DNA of 64,000 bases from the NCBI GenBank assembly GCA_017427775.1, contig JAFRSD010000019.1, positions 41,965 through 105,964 on the forward strand, written 5' to 3'. Under the pieces are notes generated by a model. It worked only from the letters and a program-made list of their open reading frames with translations, searched no databases and was not told where the DNA came from. This document shows positions 1-8,312 of the stretch, in pieces. Each line of letters opens with the position of its first letter. Position 1 is the first letter of the stretch. The stretch comes from Lachnospiraceae bacterium (GTDB lineage Bacteria > Bacillota > Clostridia > Lachnospirales > Lachnospiraceae). Made by a program: the position numbers and the translations under genes.

Positions 1-647
1 GTCTCGAGAACAATCTGCGAAAGCGGGGCGCTCGCCACCACATCCGGCAGCCGTCTCGCGTTTTTAAACGTCAGAACGCCGCCTACACCGACATGGAAAC
101 CGAGTTTCCGGTATTCTTCCGCAATCTCGGGCGAACCGCTGAAGCAGTGGATGATCCCGCCGCGGAATCCGGGCTTATCCTTCTTACCATCCGCCCACTC
201 CCGCATTACCGAAAGCGTGTCGCCGTCTGCTCCGCGCGAATGAATGATAACCGGAAGCGAAAGTTCTTCCGCAAGCGCAAGCTGCCTTTCAAACCAGTAT
301 TTCTGCGCGGCACGCTGCCGGTCTCTCTCCTCTTCCGTCAGTTCGTCCTCGTGCCCGTAATCGAAACCGATCTCGCCGATTGCGACAACCTTGCTGCCGC
401 GTGCCAGTTGCCTCAGTTCTTCTATGTCCTCTTCCGTCATGGAGGGGGCATGATCCGGATGCACACCGACCGCCGCATAAACGAACGGATACTGCTCCGA
501 AAGCGCAACGGAAGCACGCGATCCTTCCATCGAAGCGCCGACATTGACAACCGGATTCACTCCCTTTTCAAAAAGCCCTTGAAGAATTGCTTCCCGGTCT
601 TCGTCGAACCAATCGTCATCATAATGCGCGTGCGTATCAAAAATCAT
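1..647 (-). CDS. TatD family metal-dependent hydrolase (3' end outside window)
   Basis: Predicted TatD-type TIM-barrel metal-dependent deoxyribonuclease or hydrolase. The reverse-strand reading opens MIFDTHAHYDDDWF, giving the DTHxH metal site. Further on come GVHPDHA, the metal-ligand Glu in AIGEIGFDYG, VIIHSRGAD and IIHCFSGSPE, which are the family motifs in the usual order. The ATG at 647 lies four bases after the stop of the upstream gene, with AAGG before it, so the pair is probably coupled. About 215 residues are present; the last 40 or so, including the final catalytic Asp region, lie beyond position 1. The family is clear, but the exact substrate (DNA 3' ends or another phosphoester) cannot be read from sequence. 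Confidence 0.93.
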   Translation of the reverse strand, partial: MIFDTHAHYDDDWFDEDREAILQGLFEKGVNPVVNVGASMEGSRASVALSEQYPFVYAAVGVHPDHAPSMTEEDIEELRQLARGSKVVAIGEIGFDYGHEDELTEEERDRQRAAQKYWFERQLALAEELSLPVIIHSRGADGDTLSVMREWADGKKDKPGFRGGIIHCFSGSPEIAEEYRKLGFHVGVGGVLTFKNARRLPDVVASAPLSQIVLE

Positions 648-651
648 CGTA

Positions 652-948
652 TCAACCTTGCTTTCCGTTCGACTGACGGATCATGTCTTCAACAACAATG
701 TCATAGATCTCGCCGATCGATGCGCAGTACTCGAGGAGTTTCCACGGCTCATTTGTGTGAAAATGGATCTTGATCAAATCCTCGTCTCCGACCGCAATCA
801 GGGAATTTCCCTCAATATGCGTCGTAATGTACTCCGCGATCTCGTCCTCGTCAAGGTCTTCGTCACGCCGATCAATCAGCATCTGCGTGTCATAACGGTA
901 TGCGAAAGGATCGTCCTCCGCATCAATGCTTCTGATTGGTTCAGTCAT
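652..948 (-). CDS. Free-standing FakA/YloV middle-domain-like protein
   Basis: A 98-residue protein that resembles only the middle domain of fatty-acid kinase subunit FakA (YloV, DAK2 fusion). The pattern YRYDTQMLI, then EGNSLIAVGDEDLIKIHFHTNEPWKLLEY, parallels the FakA stretch with YCTEF, GDSLVVVGDDD, KVHVHT and a closing E-x-M; here the close is VEDMIRQ. The DhaL kinase domain and the FakA C-terminal domain are absent, and the reading frame is intact with no sign of a broken longer gene. In FakA this domain binds the FakB acyl carrier; in isolation its role is unknown. It sits between the Na/Pi transporter and tatD and ends four bases before tatD starts. Confidence 0.6.
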   Translation of the reverse strand: MTEPIRSIDAEDDPFAYRYDTQMLIDRRDEDLDEDEIAEYITTHIEGNSLIAVGDEDLIKIHFHTNEPWKLLEYCASIGEIYDIVVEDMIRQSNGKQG

Positions 949-977
949 GGTATTTCCTCCTTAAACCCCGGAAAATG

Positions 978-2753
978 CTATTCCAGGTTGTATTTCTTAT
1001 CAAACGCATCGTAAATCTGGTTAAATTCCAGATTGCCGAACTTAACGCCACTAAGATATTCGTGCGTGTCAAATGCGCCGCGATCCACTTCAATAACTGC
1101 CACCGCGATGTTGCTGCAGTGGTCGGAAATTCGCTTGTAGTTATTTAAAATATCCGAAAGGATGAAGCCCATCTCGATCGAGCATCCGCCCTTTTGAAGT
1201 CTTGCGATATGATTGGTCTTGATCGTATTGGTCAGCTTATCGATAACCTGCTCAAGCGGCTCTACCCGGAAAGCCAGTTCCGGATTCGCGTTCACGTAGC
1301 ACTCGTGCGTCATCGTTAAGATTTCCCGGATCGCTCCGGTCAGAACACCGAGTTCCTCCTTCGCGGCAGGCGTGAAGGATAGTCCTTTCCGGTTGATTTC
1401 GGAGGCCGCATAGAAAAGATTCACGGCATGATCCCCGAGACGCTCGAAATCCCCGAGCGCATGAAGAATCTTCGAAATCACTCGGCTGTCCTGCGCGGAA
1501 ACCGACATTGTGGACAGTTTTACGAGATAGGTGCCGAGGCGGTCCTCATAACGGTCCAGCTTATCCTCGATTTCCTTAATCTTCGAAACCGCTTCCTCGT
1601 CAAAATTATCGAACAGATCCATCGCGGCGAGCAGGTTCTCACGCGCCAGTCTTGCCATATGTCCGGATACGTTGTTACACTCGGTTACGGCAATGGACGG
1701 GGAACGCAACAGTCTTTCGTCAAGCCATTTGAGGTCGTCCTCGGTCTCTTCCTTCTTCTCGGAGTCCCGAACCAGGAATTCCGTAAACCTCACAAGCGGC
1801 TTCGTAAAAGGAATCAGAAGAACCGTTGTCAGAACGTTGAACGCCGTATGTACCGCAGCGATTCCGACACCGTTGATCGGTCTGGCCGCAAGTTCGGAGA
1901 AGAACAGCTTGGTAAGAACCACAAATACGGCAAGCCAGAAAATCGCGCCGATAATTTTAATCATAACATGCACAACCGCAACGCGCTTTGCCTTGGTCTC
2001 CGTTCCGATACAGGAGATCAGCGAGGTTGCGCAGGTACCGATATTCAGTCCCATGATGATCGGGATTGCCATCTCAAACGTAATGCCTGTTCCGGCTACG
2101 GCAAAGGACATCAGAATCGCGATCGTAGCCGCCGAACTCTGGATCACCGCGGTCAGAAGCAGTCCGATCAAAAGACCGAAAATAGGATTCTTGAACTGTA
2201 CGAGGACTTCCTTGAACCAGGCCGTGTCCGCAAGCGGGCTCACGGCATTTTTCATCATCGTCATGCCCTGCATCAATACGGCAAATCCCACGAAAACCGT
2301 TCCGATGCTGATGCGGCGGTCCTTTTTGCTGAACATAATCATCCCGATACCGAGAAATGCAAGAATCGGGGAGAAAACTTCCGGCTTAAGAATTGCCAGA
2401 TACCAACGGTCCGAATTGATTCCCGAGAGCGTCAGCAGCCAGCCCGTGAACGTCGTTCCGATGTTCGCACCGAAAATAACGCTGATGGTCTGCTCAAACA
2501 TCATGATACCGGAGTTAACGAGACCGACCAGCATAACGGTCGTCGCCGAACTCGACTGCATCGCAATCGTGATTCCGGCGCCGAGCGCAATCGATAAGAG
2601 CGGCTTCGACGTAACCTTTCGAAGCGTGTTTTCCAATTTGCCGCCGGCCATCTTCTCAAGACTTCCGGACATGACACGCATGCCGAACAGGAAGAATACC
2701 AGTCCGCCGATCAGGGTAACGGCAACCTCTAAAATATCCATGTAAAAGCGCAC
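978..2753 (-). CDS. Na+/phosphate cotransporter with C-terminal PhoU-like domain
   Basis: A 591-residue membrane protein of the bacterial NptA/YjbB Na/Pi cotransporter family. The two inverted transport repeats are visible through their QSS motifs, QSSSATTVMLVG near residue 66 and QSSAATIAILMS near residue 205, each followed by an NIGT motif (GANIGTT, GLNIGTC). After about residue 340 the protein becomes a soluble, charged helical region with KIEDKLDRYEDRL-like heptads, typical of a fused PhoU-like domain. It probably imports (or exchanges) inorganic phosphate at the plasma membrane. The gene lies downstream of a PhoR/PhoB-like pair on the same strand, and a candidate PHO box lies in the gap before it. 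Confidence 0.92.
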   Translation of the reverse strand: MRFYMDILEVAVTLIGGLVFFLFGMRVMSGSLEKMAGGKLENTLRKVTSKPLLSIALGAGITIAMQSSSATTVMLVGLVNSGIMMFEQTISVIFGANIGTTFTGWLLTLSGINSDRWYLAILKPEVFSPILAFLGIGMIMFSKKDRRISIGTVFVGFAVLMQGMTMMKNAVSPLADTAWFKEVLVQFKNPIFGLLIGLLLTAVIQSSAATIAILMSFAVAGTGITFEMAIPIIMGLNIGTCATSLISCIGTETKAKRVAVVHVMIKIIGAIFWLAVFVVLTKLFFSELAARPINGVGIAAVHTAFNVLTTVLLIPFTKPLVRFTEFLVRDSEKKEETEDDLKWLDERLLRSPSIAVTECNNVSGHMARLARENLLAAMDLFDNFDEEAVSKIKEIEDKLDRYEDRLGTYLVKLSTMSVSAQDSRVISKILHALGDFERLGDHAVNLFYAASEINRKGLSFTPAAKEELGVLTGAIREILTMTHECYVNANPELAFRVEPLEQVIDKLTNTIKTNHIARLQKGGCSIEMGFILSDILNNYKRISDHCSNIAVAVIEVDRGAFDTHEYLSGVKFGNLEFNQIYDAFDKKYNLE

Positions 2754-2801
2754 CTCTCTTTCCGATAAAGCTTCGTCGCATTACGAATGCTTTCCGGCTT
2801 G

Positions 2802-2857
2802 AGTATAACAAACCGGAAGTAAAAAGCGCTTTCGTGTTTCTGTAAAGATTAAGTTAA
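2802..2857 (-). promoter_or_regulatory. Candidate PHO box and -10 before the Na/Pi gene
   Basis: Read on the minus strand, TTAACT (2857-2852) and TTTACA (2846-2841) are separated by five bases, which fits the direct-repeat spacing of Bacillus-type PhoP boxes (TTHACA, N5). A TATACT -10-like hexamer lies at 2807-2802. The first repeat begins in the stop codon of the histidine kinase gene. The match is short and could be chance. Confidence 0.35.
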
Positions 2858-3879
2858 AAATATACCGTGACCGTTGTTCCCGAACCGACTTCGCTCTTCA
2901 CGTCGACGCTTGCGCCGTGGAACGAAGCGCCGTGCTTAACAATGGAAAGCCCGAGTCCCGTTCCGCCGACCTCCTTCGAATGGCTCTTGTCGACACGGTA
3001 GAACCGCTCAAAAACGCGCGGCTGATCCGCCTTCGGGATTCCGATGCCGGTATCGCTTACCGAAAGCGTTACGCGGCCGTTCCCGTCCTCCCCGGTCCGA
3101 ACGGTCACCGAACCGCCTTCTCGGTTGTACTTGATGGCATTATCGATCAGGTTATAAATGATTTCACTGACAATCTGCTCCACACCGTTAATATGCTTTT
3201 CTTCGCCTTCAACCCTGATGGTTACATTGTGCTTCGACGCGGGTTCGGAAAGCATCTCCGCGGTTGCCCTGCAGAGCCCGTTCAGCTCGATATCCTCCCA
3301 GACGGGCTCGATCTCACGGTCCTCAATGCGGGAAAGCCGCAGGATGTCGCCGACCAAAACCACAAGCCGGTTGGCTTCTTCGTATATCTTTCCGGCGAAC
3401 CGCTGCACATCCTCTTCCTGCGCAATCCCGTCGCGGATGATCTCCGCATAACCCGAGATTGACGTAAGCGGCGTCTTCAATTCGTGCGAAACATTGGCCG
3501 TAAAATCCCTGCGCATCCGGTCCTGTTTCTCGTGTTCCTCCTTGATCTCGGTCATCTTGTCATACAGTTCCTTGTTCTGCGCGTTGATCTTCTGGACAAG
3601 CGGCGCAAGTTCGGGATACGTATCACGTTCAAGCGGGCACGAAACATCCAGCCGGTTGATCGGCTTCAGGATATTCTCGCTGATGCGGTTCGCGAGGATA
3701 AAGGAAAGCACGAACGCCAGCGTCAGCACGCACGCCGACGGGAAGAGCGTCCCCAAGATTACGCGGCCGATCTCCTCCTGCCCGGCAATGCGGTAGAATA
3801 CCGCCCCGGTCACGAGTATTCCGATAAGGAACGCTCCGAGCATCCCCAAAAAGATTGTCAGAAATAATCTCCGTTTCAT
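2854..3879 (-). CDS. PhoR-like sensor histidine kinase
   Basis: A 341-residue membrane histidine kinase. Two transmembrane helices (about residues 5-29 and 40-63) are joined by only about ten residues, so there is almost no extracellular sensor domain; a HAMP-like linker follows (KPINRL). The HisKA motif places the phospho-acceptor at His132 (NVSHELKTPLTS). The ATPase domain has NLIDNAIKYN (Asn247), DTGIG (Asp276) and GGTGLGLSIVKH. It is the partner of the response regulator 60 bases upstream. The missing sensor domain is typical of kinases that read a membrane partner, for instance a transporter with PhoU. Assignment to phosphate control is inferred from the downstream Na/Pi gene. Confidence 0.9.
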   Translation of the reverse strand: MKRRLFLTIFLGMLGAFLIGILVTGAVFYRIAGQEEIGRVILGTLFPSACVLTLAFVLSFILANRISENILKPINRLDVSCPLERDTYPELAPLVQKINAQNKELYDKMTEIKEEHEKQDRMRRDFTANVSHELKTPLTSISGYAEIIRDGIAQEEDVQRFAGKIYEEANRLVVLVGDILRLSRIEDREIEPVWEDIELNGLCRATAEMLSEPASKHNVTIRVEGEEKHINGVEQIVSEIIYNLIDNAIKYNREGGSVTVRTGEDGNGRVTLSVSDTGIGIPKADQPRVFERFYRVDKSHSKEVGGTGLGLSIVKHGASFHGASVDVKSEVGSGTTVTVYF

Positions 3880-3939
3880 AATACCTCCCGGACTCCGTCA
3901 GCCGGACAAATGTGCCGCGGGCAGTGCCCGTCCGTTTCG

Positions 3940-4620
3940 TTAACCTTCTTCATTCAGACGGATGCAATATCCTACGCCGCGGATTGTTTCCACATATCCG
4001 CCGGCCGCACCGAGCTTCTGACGGAGCGTACGGATATGCACATCGACGGTACGGCTCTCACCTTCAAATGCGTAGCCCCATACCTCGCTCAAAAGCCGCT
4101 CGCGCGTCACAACCAGCTCTCCGCTCTTAATGAGAAGGACTAAAATATCATATTCCTTACGTGTCAGCTGCACGGGCTCGCCGTCCACGGTGACACGGTG
4201 GGCATCCGGAACAACCGTAAGTCTTCCGATCCGGTATTCGCTCGGGCTTTCGTCGTCCGCAGAACGCCGTAAGAGCGCCCGGACGCGCGCCACAAGCTCC
4301 ATCATGCCGAACGGTTTCGAAACATAGTCGTCCGCGCCTGCATCAAGCCCCGTCACCTTGTCGTACTCGCTGGCCTTGGCGCTTAACATCATGATGGGAA
4401 GCTTCTTTGTTTCCTTGTTCGCGCGAAGCTTCCGCAGGATGCTGAGACCGTCCTCTTCCGGCAGCATGATATCAAGGATCACCATCTTCGGCACCGCCTT
4501 CGCGGTCTCCTCATAAAAGGCTCCCGGACGGGCAAATCCCTTTGCTTCAATGCCGGACCGGTTCAGCGTGTAGATTACCAGTTCCCGGATATTGTCATCG
4601 TCTTCGACAAGATAAACCAT
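3940..4620 (-). CDS. OmpR/PhoB-family response regulator
   Basis: A 226-residue two-component regulator. The receiver domain (1-115) has the acidic pair EDDD near residues 6-9, phospho-acceptor Asp50 (MVILDIMLPEEDG), the Ser of MLSAK and the Lys of YVSKPF. The C-terminal winged helix (about 130-225) has the PhoB-type pattern LTRKEYDILVLL, VWGYAFEGESRTVDVHI, RTLRQKL and IRGVGYCI. It is co-transcribed with the kinase gene. The ATG follows GGAGG (CGGAGGAAAACATG). Promoter: a TATAAT at 4667-4662 preceded by TGG, an extended -10. Likely targets include the Na/Pi gene; this is inference. Confidence 0.92.
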   Translation of the reverse strand: MVYLVEDDDNIRELVIYTLNRSGIEAKGFARPGAFYEETAKAVPKMVILDIMLPEEDGLSILRKLRANKETKKLPIMMLSAKASEYDKVTGLDAGADDYVSKPFGMMELVARVRALLRRSADDESPSEYRIGRLTVVPDAHRVTVDGEPVQLTRKEYDILVLLIKSGELVVTRERLLSEVWGYAFEGESRTVDVHIRTLRQKLGAAGGYVETIRGVGYCIRLNEEG

Positions 4621-4661
4621 GTTTTCCTCCGTTTCGGCTCAAACAGTTGTTTAACAGAGTA

Positions 4662-4667
4662 ATTATA
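4662..4667 (-). promoter_or_regulatory. Extended -10 of the two-component operon
   Basis: The minus strand reads TTGGTATAAT, a TG-extended -10, 42 bases before the response-regulator ATG. No good -35 is seen. The divergent exporter operon has a TATACT -10 at 4725-4730. Confidence 0.5.
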
Positions 4668-4762
4668 CCAAGAAAAGACATCGATTTCCACAGATTTTTC
4701 CTTTTCATTTGCCTTTCTATCCGCTATACTGTTAATCAAACCAATCCTTACCGGAGTTCAAC

Positions 4763-6496
4763 ATGCGCAAACTTCTTCGATTCATGAAGGGATACCGCGG
4801 CAGGGCTCTCGCCGCACCCCTTTTCAAACTGCTGGAAGCCTCGATGGAACTGTGCGTTCCACTGATTGTCCGCGCCATCATCGACCGCGGCATTCACGAT
4901 AACGACCGCCCGTTCATCGTAAAGATGACGCTTTTGCTGATTCTCTTCGGCGTAGTCGGATACGGCTTCGCGCTTTGCGCGCAGTATTTTGCCGCCAAAG
5001 TCGCGACCGAATTCACCGGACGCGTACGCTACGCCCTTTTCGACCATATCCAGTCGCTCTCCTATGCCGATACGGACAAGCTCGGCACGGCGACGCTCAT
5101 CACCCGTATGACAAGCGATACGAATCAGGTGCAGAGCGGCGTCAATCTGTTCCTGCGCCTTCTCCTGCGCTCGCCGTTCATCGTATTCGGTGCCCTGATC
5201 ATGGCATTTTCCGTGGATGTGCAGGGCGCGCTCGTATTTGCCGTGATCATTCCGCTTCTGTGTCTTGTCGTCTTCGGCATCATGCTGATCACCATCCCGC
5301 TTTACAAGAAAGTGCAGACCCGGCTCGACGCGGTTCTCTCAAAGACCAGAGAACATCTCGCCGGCGTACGCGTACTACGTGCATTCTGCAAAGAGAAAGA
5401 GGAAAATGAGAAGTTCCGCAGCCGTCACGAAGCACTGACGAAAGAGCAGCTGCTTGTCGGACGGATCTCCGCTTTGATGAACCCGATCACCTATGTCATG
5501 ATCAACCTTGCGCTTCTTGTATTGATCTATGTAGGCGCGCTCCGCGTTGATCAGGGTCTCCTGACGCAGGGCTCCGTGATCGCTTTATACAACTATATGT
5601 CGCAGATTCTCGTCGAGCTGATCAAGATGGCGAATCTGATCATCACGCTTACCAAGTCGATCGCATGCGGAAACCGCGTGCAGTCGGTTTTTGAAATTCC
5701 GAACTCCATGGCTGACGGAACCGTAACGGAAGGCATCGAAGGCGCTCCCGCCGTCGAATTCCGAAACGTTTCGTTCCGCTACGCCGGCGCTGCTGCCGAA
5801 ACCGTCAGCAATATCAGTTTCAAACTGATGCCCGGCGAATCGCTTGGCATCATCGGCGGAACCGGCTCCGGCAAATCCACCGTCGTAAGCCTCCTGTCCC
5901 GTTACTATGACGCGACCGAGGGCGAAGTGCTCATAGACGGCGTCCCGGTAAAGGACTGGCGTCTCACCAGCCTCAGACATCGCATCGGCGATGTGCCGCA
6001 GAAGGCGGTTCTCTTCTCCGGTACGGTAAGGGATAACCTGCTCTGGGGCGATAAGAACGCAACGGACGAGGACCTTCGAAACGCGCTTCGTACGGCGCAG
6101 GCCGAAAGCTTCATCAATGAGAAGCCGGAAGGCCTTCTTGCTCCGGTTACAGCGGGCGGAACCAACTTCTCCGGCGGCCAGCGCCAGCGTCTCACGATTG
6201 CGCGCGCCCTCGTCGGTTCCCCTTCCATTCTGATCTTAGATGACAGCGCTTCGGCGCTTGACTATGCGACCGACGCTTCCCTTCGGAAGGCGATCGCAGA
6301 CATTCCGAACCATCCGAGCCGCGTGATCGTATCACAGCGTACGGTTTCCATCGCGGACTGCACACAGATCCTCGTGCTTGATGACGGTGTTCCGGTCGGT
6401 CTCGGAACCCATGAAGAACTGCTGAAAACCTGCGAAGAGTACCGCGAGATCTATCGTTCCCAGAACGATGACAGCGAGAACGGAGGTGCGGCATGA
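4763..6496 (+). CDS. ABC exporter half-transporter with degenerate ATP site (subunit 1)
   Basis: A 577-residue type IV ABC exporter: six transmembrane helices (about 15-310) fused to a nucleotide-binding domain. Walker A is GGTGSGKST (365-373) and the signature FSGGQRQR is canonical. The catalytic Glu after Walker B is Asp (LILDDSASALD, Asp494) and the switch His is Gln (VSQR, Gln525). This pattern marks the catalytically weak chain of heterodimeric exporters such as TM287/288 or BmrCD. The stop overlaps the next ATG (ATGA), and the next gene is the complementary chain. Substrate unknown; multidrug, lipid or peptide export are all possible. Confidence 0.92.
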   Translation: MRKLLRFMKGYRGRALAAPLFKLLEASMELCVPLIVRAIIDRGIHDNDRPFIVKMTLLLILFGVVGYGFALCAQYFAAKVATEFTGRVRYALFDHIQSLSYADTDKLGTATLITRMTSDTNQVQSGVNLFLRLLLRSPFIVFGALIMAFSVDVQGALVFAVIIPLLCLVVFGIMLITIPLYKKVQTRLDAVLSKTREHLAGVRVLRAFCKEKEENEKFRSRHEALTKEQLLVGRISALMNPITYVMINLALLVLIYVGALRVDQGLLTQGSVIALYNYMSQILVELIKMANLIITLTKSIACGNRVQSVFEIPNSMADGTVTEGIEGAPAVEFRNVSFRYAGAAAETVSNISFKLMPGESLGIIGGTGSGKSTVVSLLSRYYDATEGEVLIDGVPVKDWRLTSLRHRIGDVPQKAVLFSGTVRDNLLWGDKNATDEDLRNALRTAQAESFINEKPEGLLAPVTAGGTNFSGGQRQRLTIARALVGSPSILILDDSASALDYATDASLRKAIADIPNHPSRVIVSQRTVSIADCTQILVLDDGVPVGLGTHEELLKTCEEYREIYRSQNDDSENGGAA

Positions 6497-8226
6497 ACAA
6501 GAAAGATACGATCCGCCGTGTACTCCGTTATCTCGGCCACCAGAAGCTTTTCCTGGCGCTCTCGCTCTTACTTTCCGCGCTTTCCGTGATCTGTTCGCTT
6601 TACGTGCCGCTCCTGATCGGTGACGCGATCGATGTGATCATTGACAAAGGAAACGTCGACTTTGCCGCCTTAAAGCATATCCTGCCGAAGGCCGCTCTCG
6701 TGATCGGCGTCTCCGCGATTGCTTCCTGGATCACCGCAGCGATCAATAATGCCATTACGTTCCGCGTGGTCCGTGAGGTCCGCGAGGAATTCTTTGAAAA
6801 GATCTCCCGCGTTCCCGTCTCCTATCTCGATTCCCGGGATAACGGCGACCTCGTGAGCCGCATGATCTCAGACGTTGACCAGTTCTCCGACGGCCTGCTG
6901 ATGGGCTTCTCCCAGTTCTTCACGGGAATCGTCACGATCATCGGCACATTGTTCTGCATGCTTTTGAAGAGTCCGCTGATTGCGCTTGTCGTTGTCGTAC
7001 TGACGCCACTGTCTCTTCTGTTGGCCCGTTTCATCGCAAGCCGTACCTATCATCTGTTCCGCGAGCAGGCTGCCGTCCGCAGCGAACAGACCGGCATCGT
7101 TGATGAAATGATCGGAAACCGGAAGGTCGTTACCGCATTTGCCCACGAAGAGGAAGCGCTTGCGCAGTTCGGCGAGGTCAACGACCGCCTGACGAAGGCT
7201 TCGCTTCGTGCGACATTCTTCTCTTCGCTTACCAACCCGAGCACGAGAATCATCAACAATACGGTTTATGCCGTAGTTACCCTTACCGGCGCCTTCTCGG
7301 TACTGCGCGGAAGCCTTTCGGTCGGCAGCCTGTCCGCTTTGCTCGGATATGCAGGCCAGTATGCGAAACCGTTCAACGAGATTTCGGGCGTCATAACGGA
7401 ACTGCAGAACGCACTCGCCTGCGCGGGCCGCGTCTTCGACGTTCTTTCCTATGAGTGGGAAGAGCCTGCCGTGGAGTCGGTTACCTCGTTTGAACCGGTC
7501 GGCGGCGTAAAAGCCGAGCATGTCGCATTTTCCTACCGTCCGGACCGTCCGCTGATCCGCGACCTGAATATCGACGTAAAGCCCGGTGCCAAGATTGCGC
7601 TTGTCGGACCCACCGGATGCGGTAAGACGACGCTGATCAATCTTCTGATGCGCTTCTACGATGTCAACGACGGTGTTCTTTCCGTTGACGGAACCGATAT
7701 CCGCACCATTCCCCGTCCGATGCTCAGAAAGCAGTTCGGCATGGTTCTGCAGGATACCTGGCTCGCCGAGGGCACCATCCGTGACAACATTGCTATGGGC
7801 AAGCCCGACGCAACCGAGGAGGAGATCATCGCTGCTGCCAAAGCGTCGCACGCGCACAGCTTCATACGGCGTCTTCCCCAAGGATACGATACCGTTCTAC
7901 GTGTCGGCGGCGACGATCTGTCCGCCGGTCAGAAGCAGCTTTTGTGCATCGCCCGCGTTATGCTCTGCCTGCCCCCGATGCTGATCCTCGACGAAGCAAC
8001 ATCCTCAATCGATACGCGTACCGAACTGAAGATTCAGGACGCATTTGCCACGATGATGAAGGGACGCACCACATTTATCGTCGCACATCGTCTTTCAACC
8101 ATCCGAAATGCCAACTGCATCCTCGTCATGAAGGACGGCGACATTATCGAACAGGGCCGCCACGACGAGCTGATGGAGAAGGGCGGCTTCTATAAGGAGC
8201 TCGTTCTCGCGGGACGCAACAGCTAA
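6493..8226 (+). CDS. ABC exporter half-transporter, catalytic subunit 2
   Basis: A 577-residue partner of the preceding gene with the same layout of six helices plus ATPase domain. It has a full catalytic set: GPTGCGKTT, LILDEATSSID with the catalytic Glu, and IVAHRLSTI with the switch His. Its own signature is LSAGQKQ rather than LSGGQ. That deviant signature faces the partner's Asp/Gln site, so both defects fall in one composite site and the other site stays complete, as expected for an asymmetric heterodimer. Translation is coupled to the first gene by a four-base overlap. No terminator is seen after it; the next gene has its own promoter. Confidence 0.93.
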   Translation: MNKKDTIRRVLRYLGHQKLFLALSLLLSALSVICSLYVPLLIGDAIDVIIDKGNVDFAALKHILPKAALVIGVSAIASWITAAINNAITFRVVREVREEFFEKISRVPVSYLDSRDNGDLVSRMISDVDQFSDGLLMGFSQFFTGIVTIIGTLFCMLLKSPLIALVVVVLTPLSLLLARFIASRTYHLFREQAAVRSEQTGIVDEMIGNRKVVTAFAHEEEALAQFGEVNDRLTKASLRATFFSSLTNPSTRIINNTVYAVVTLTGAFSVLRGSLSVGSLSALLGYAGQYAKPFNEISGVITELQNALACAGRVFDVLSYEWEEPAVESVTSFEPVGGVKAEHVAFSYRPDRPLIRDLNIDVKPGAKIALVGPTGCGKTTLINLLMRFYDVNDGVLSVDGTDIRTIPRPMLRKQFGMVLQDTWLAEGTIRDNIAMGKPDATEEEIIAAAKASHAHSFIRRLPQGYDTVLRVGGDDLSAGQKQLLCIARVMLCLPPMLILDEATSSIDTRTELKIQDAFATMMKGRTTFIVAHRLSTIRNANCILVMKDGDIIEQGRHDELMEKGGFYKELVLAGRNS

Positions 8227-8247
8227 GCCGTTCCTATGCCGAAAGGG

Positions 8248-8276
8248 TTGCGTTTCCTTTCCGTTTCGCTTATAAT
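8248..8276 (+). promoter_or_regulatory. Sigma-A promoter for the GH3-like gene
   Basis: TTGCGT (8248-8253), 17-base spacer, TATAAT (8271-8276). It lies just after the exporter operon stop and 37 bases before the GH3-like start. Confidence 0.7.
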
Positions 8277-8312
8277 AGGACAAAGATGCACTGATGCATG
8301 GGAGGTGTCTTC

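Noticed and set aside
8298..8312. Upstream ATG for the GH3-like gene
   Set aside because: The ribosome site GGGAGG lies between 8298 and 8313, so the later ATG is the likely start.
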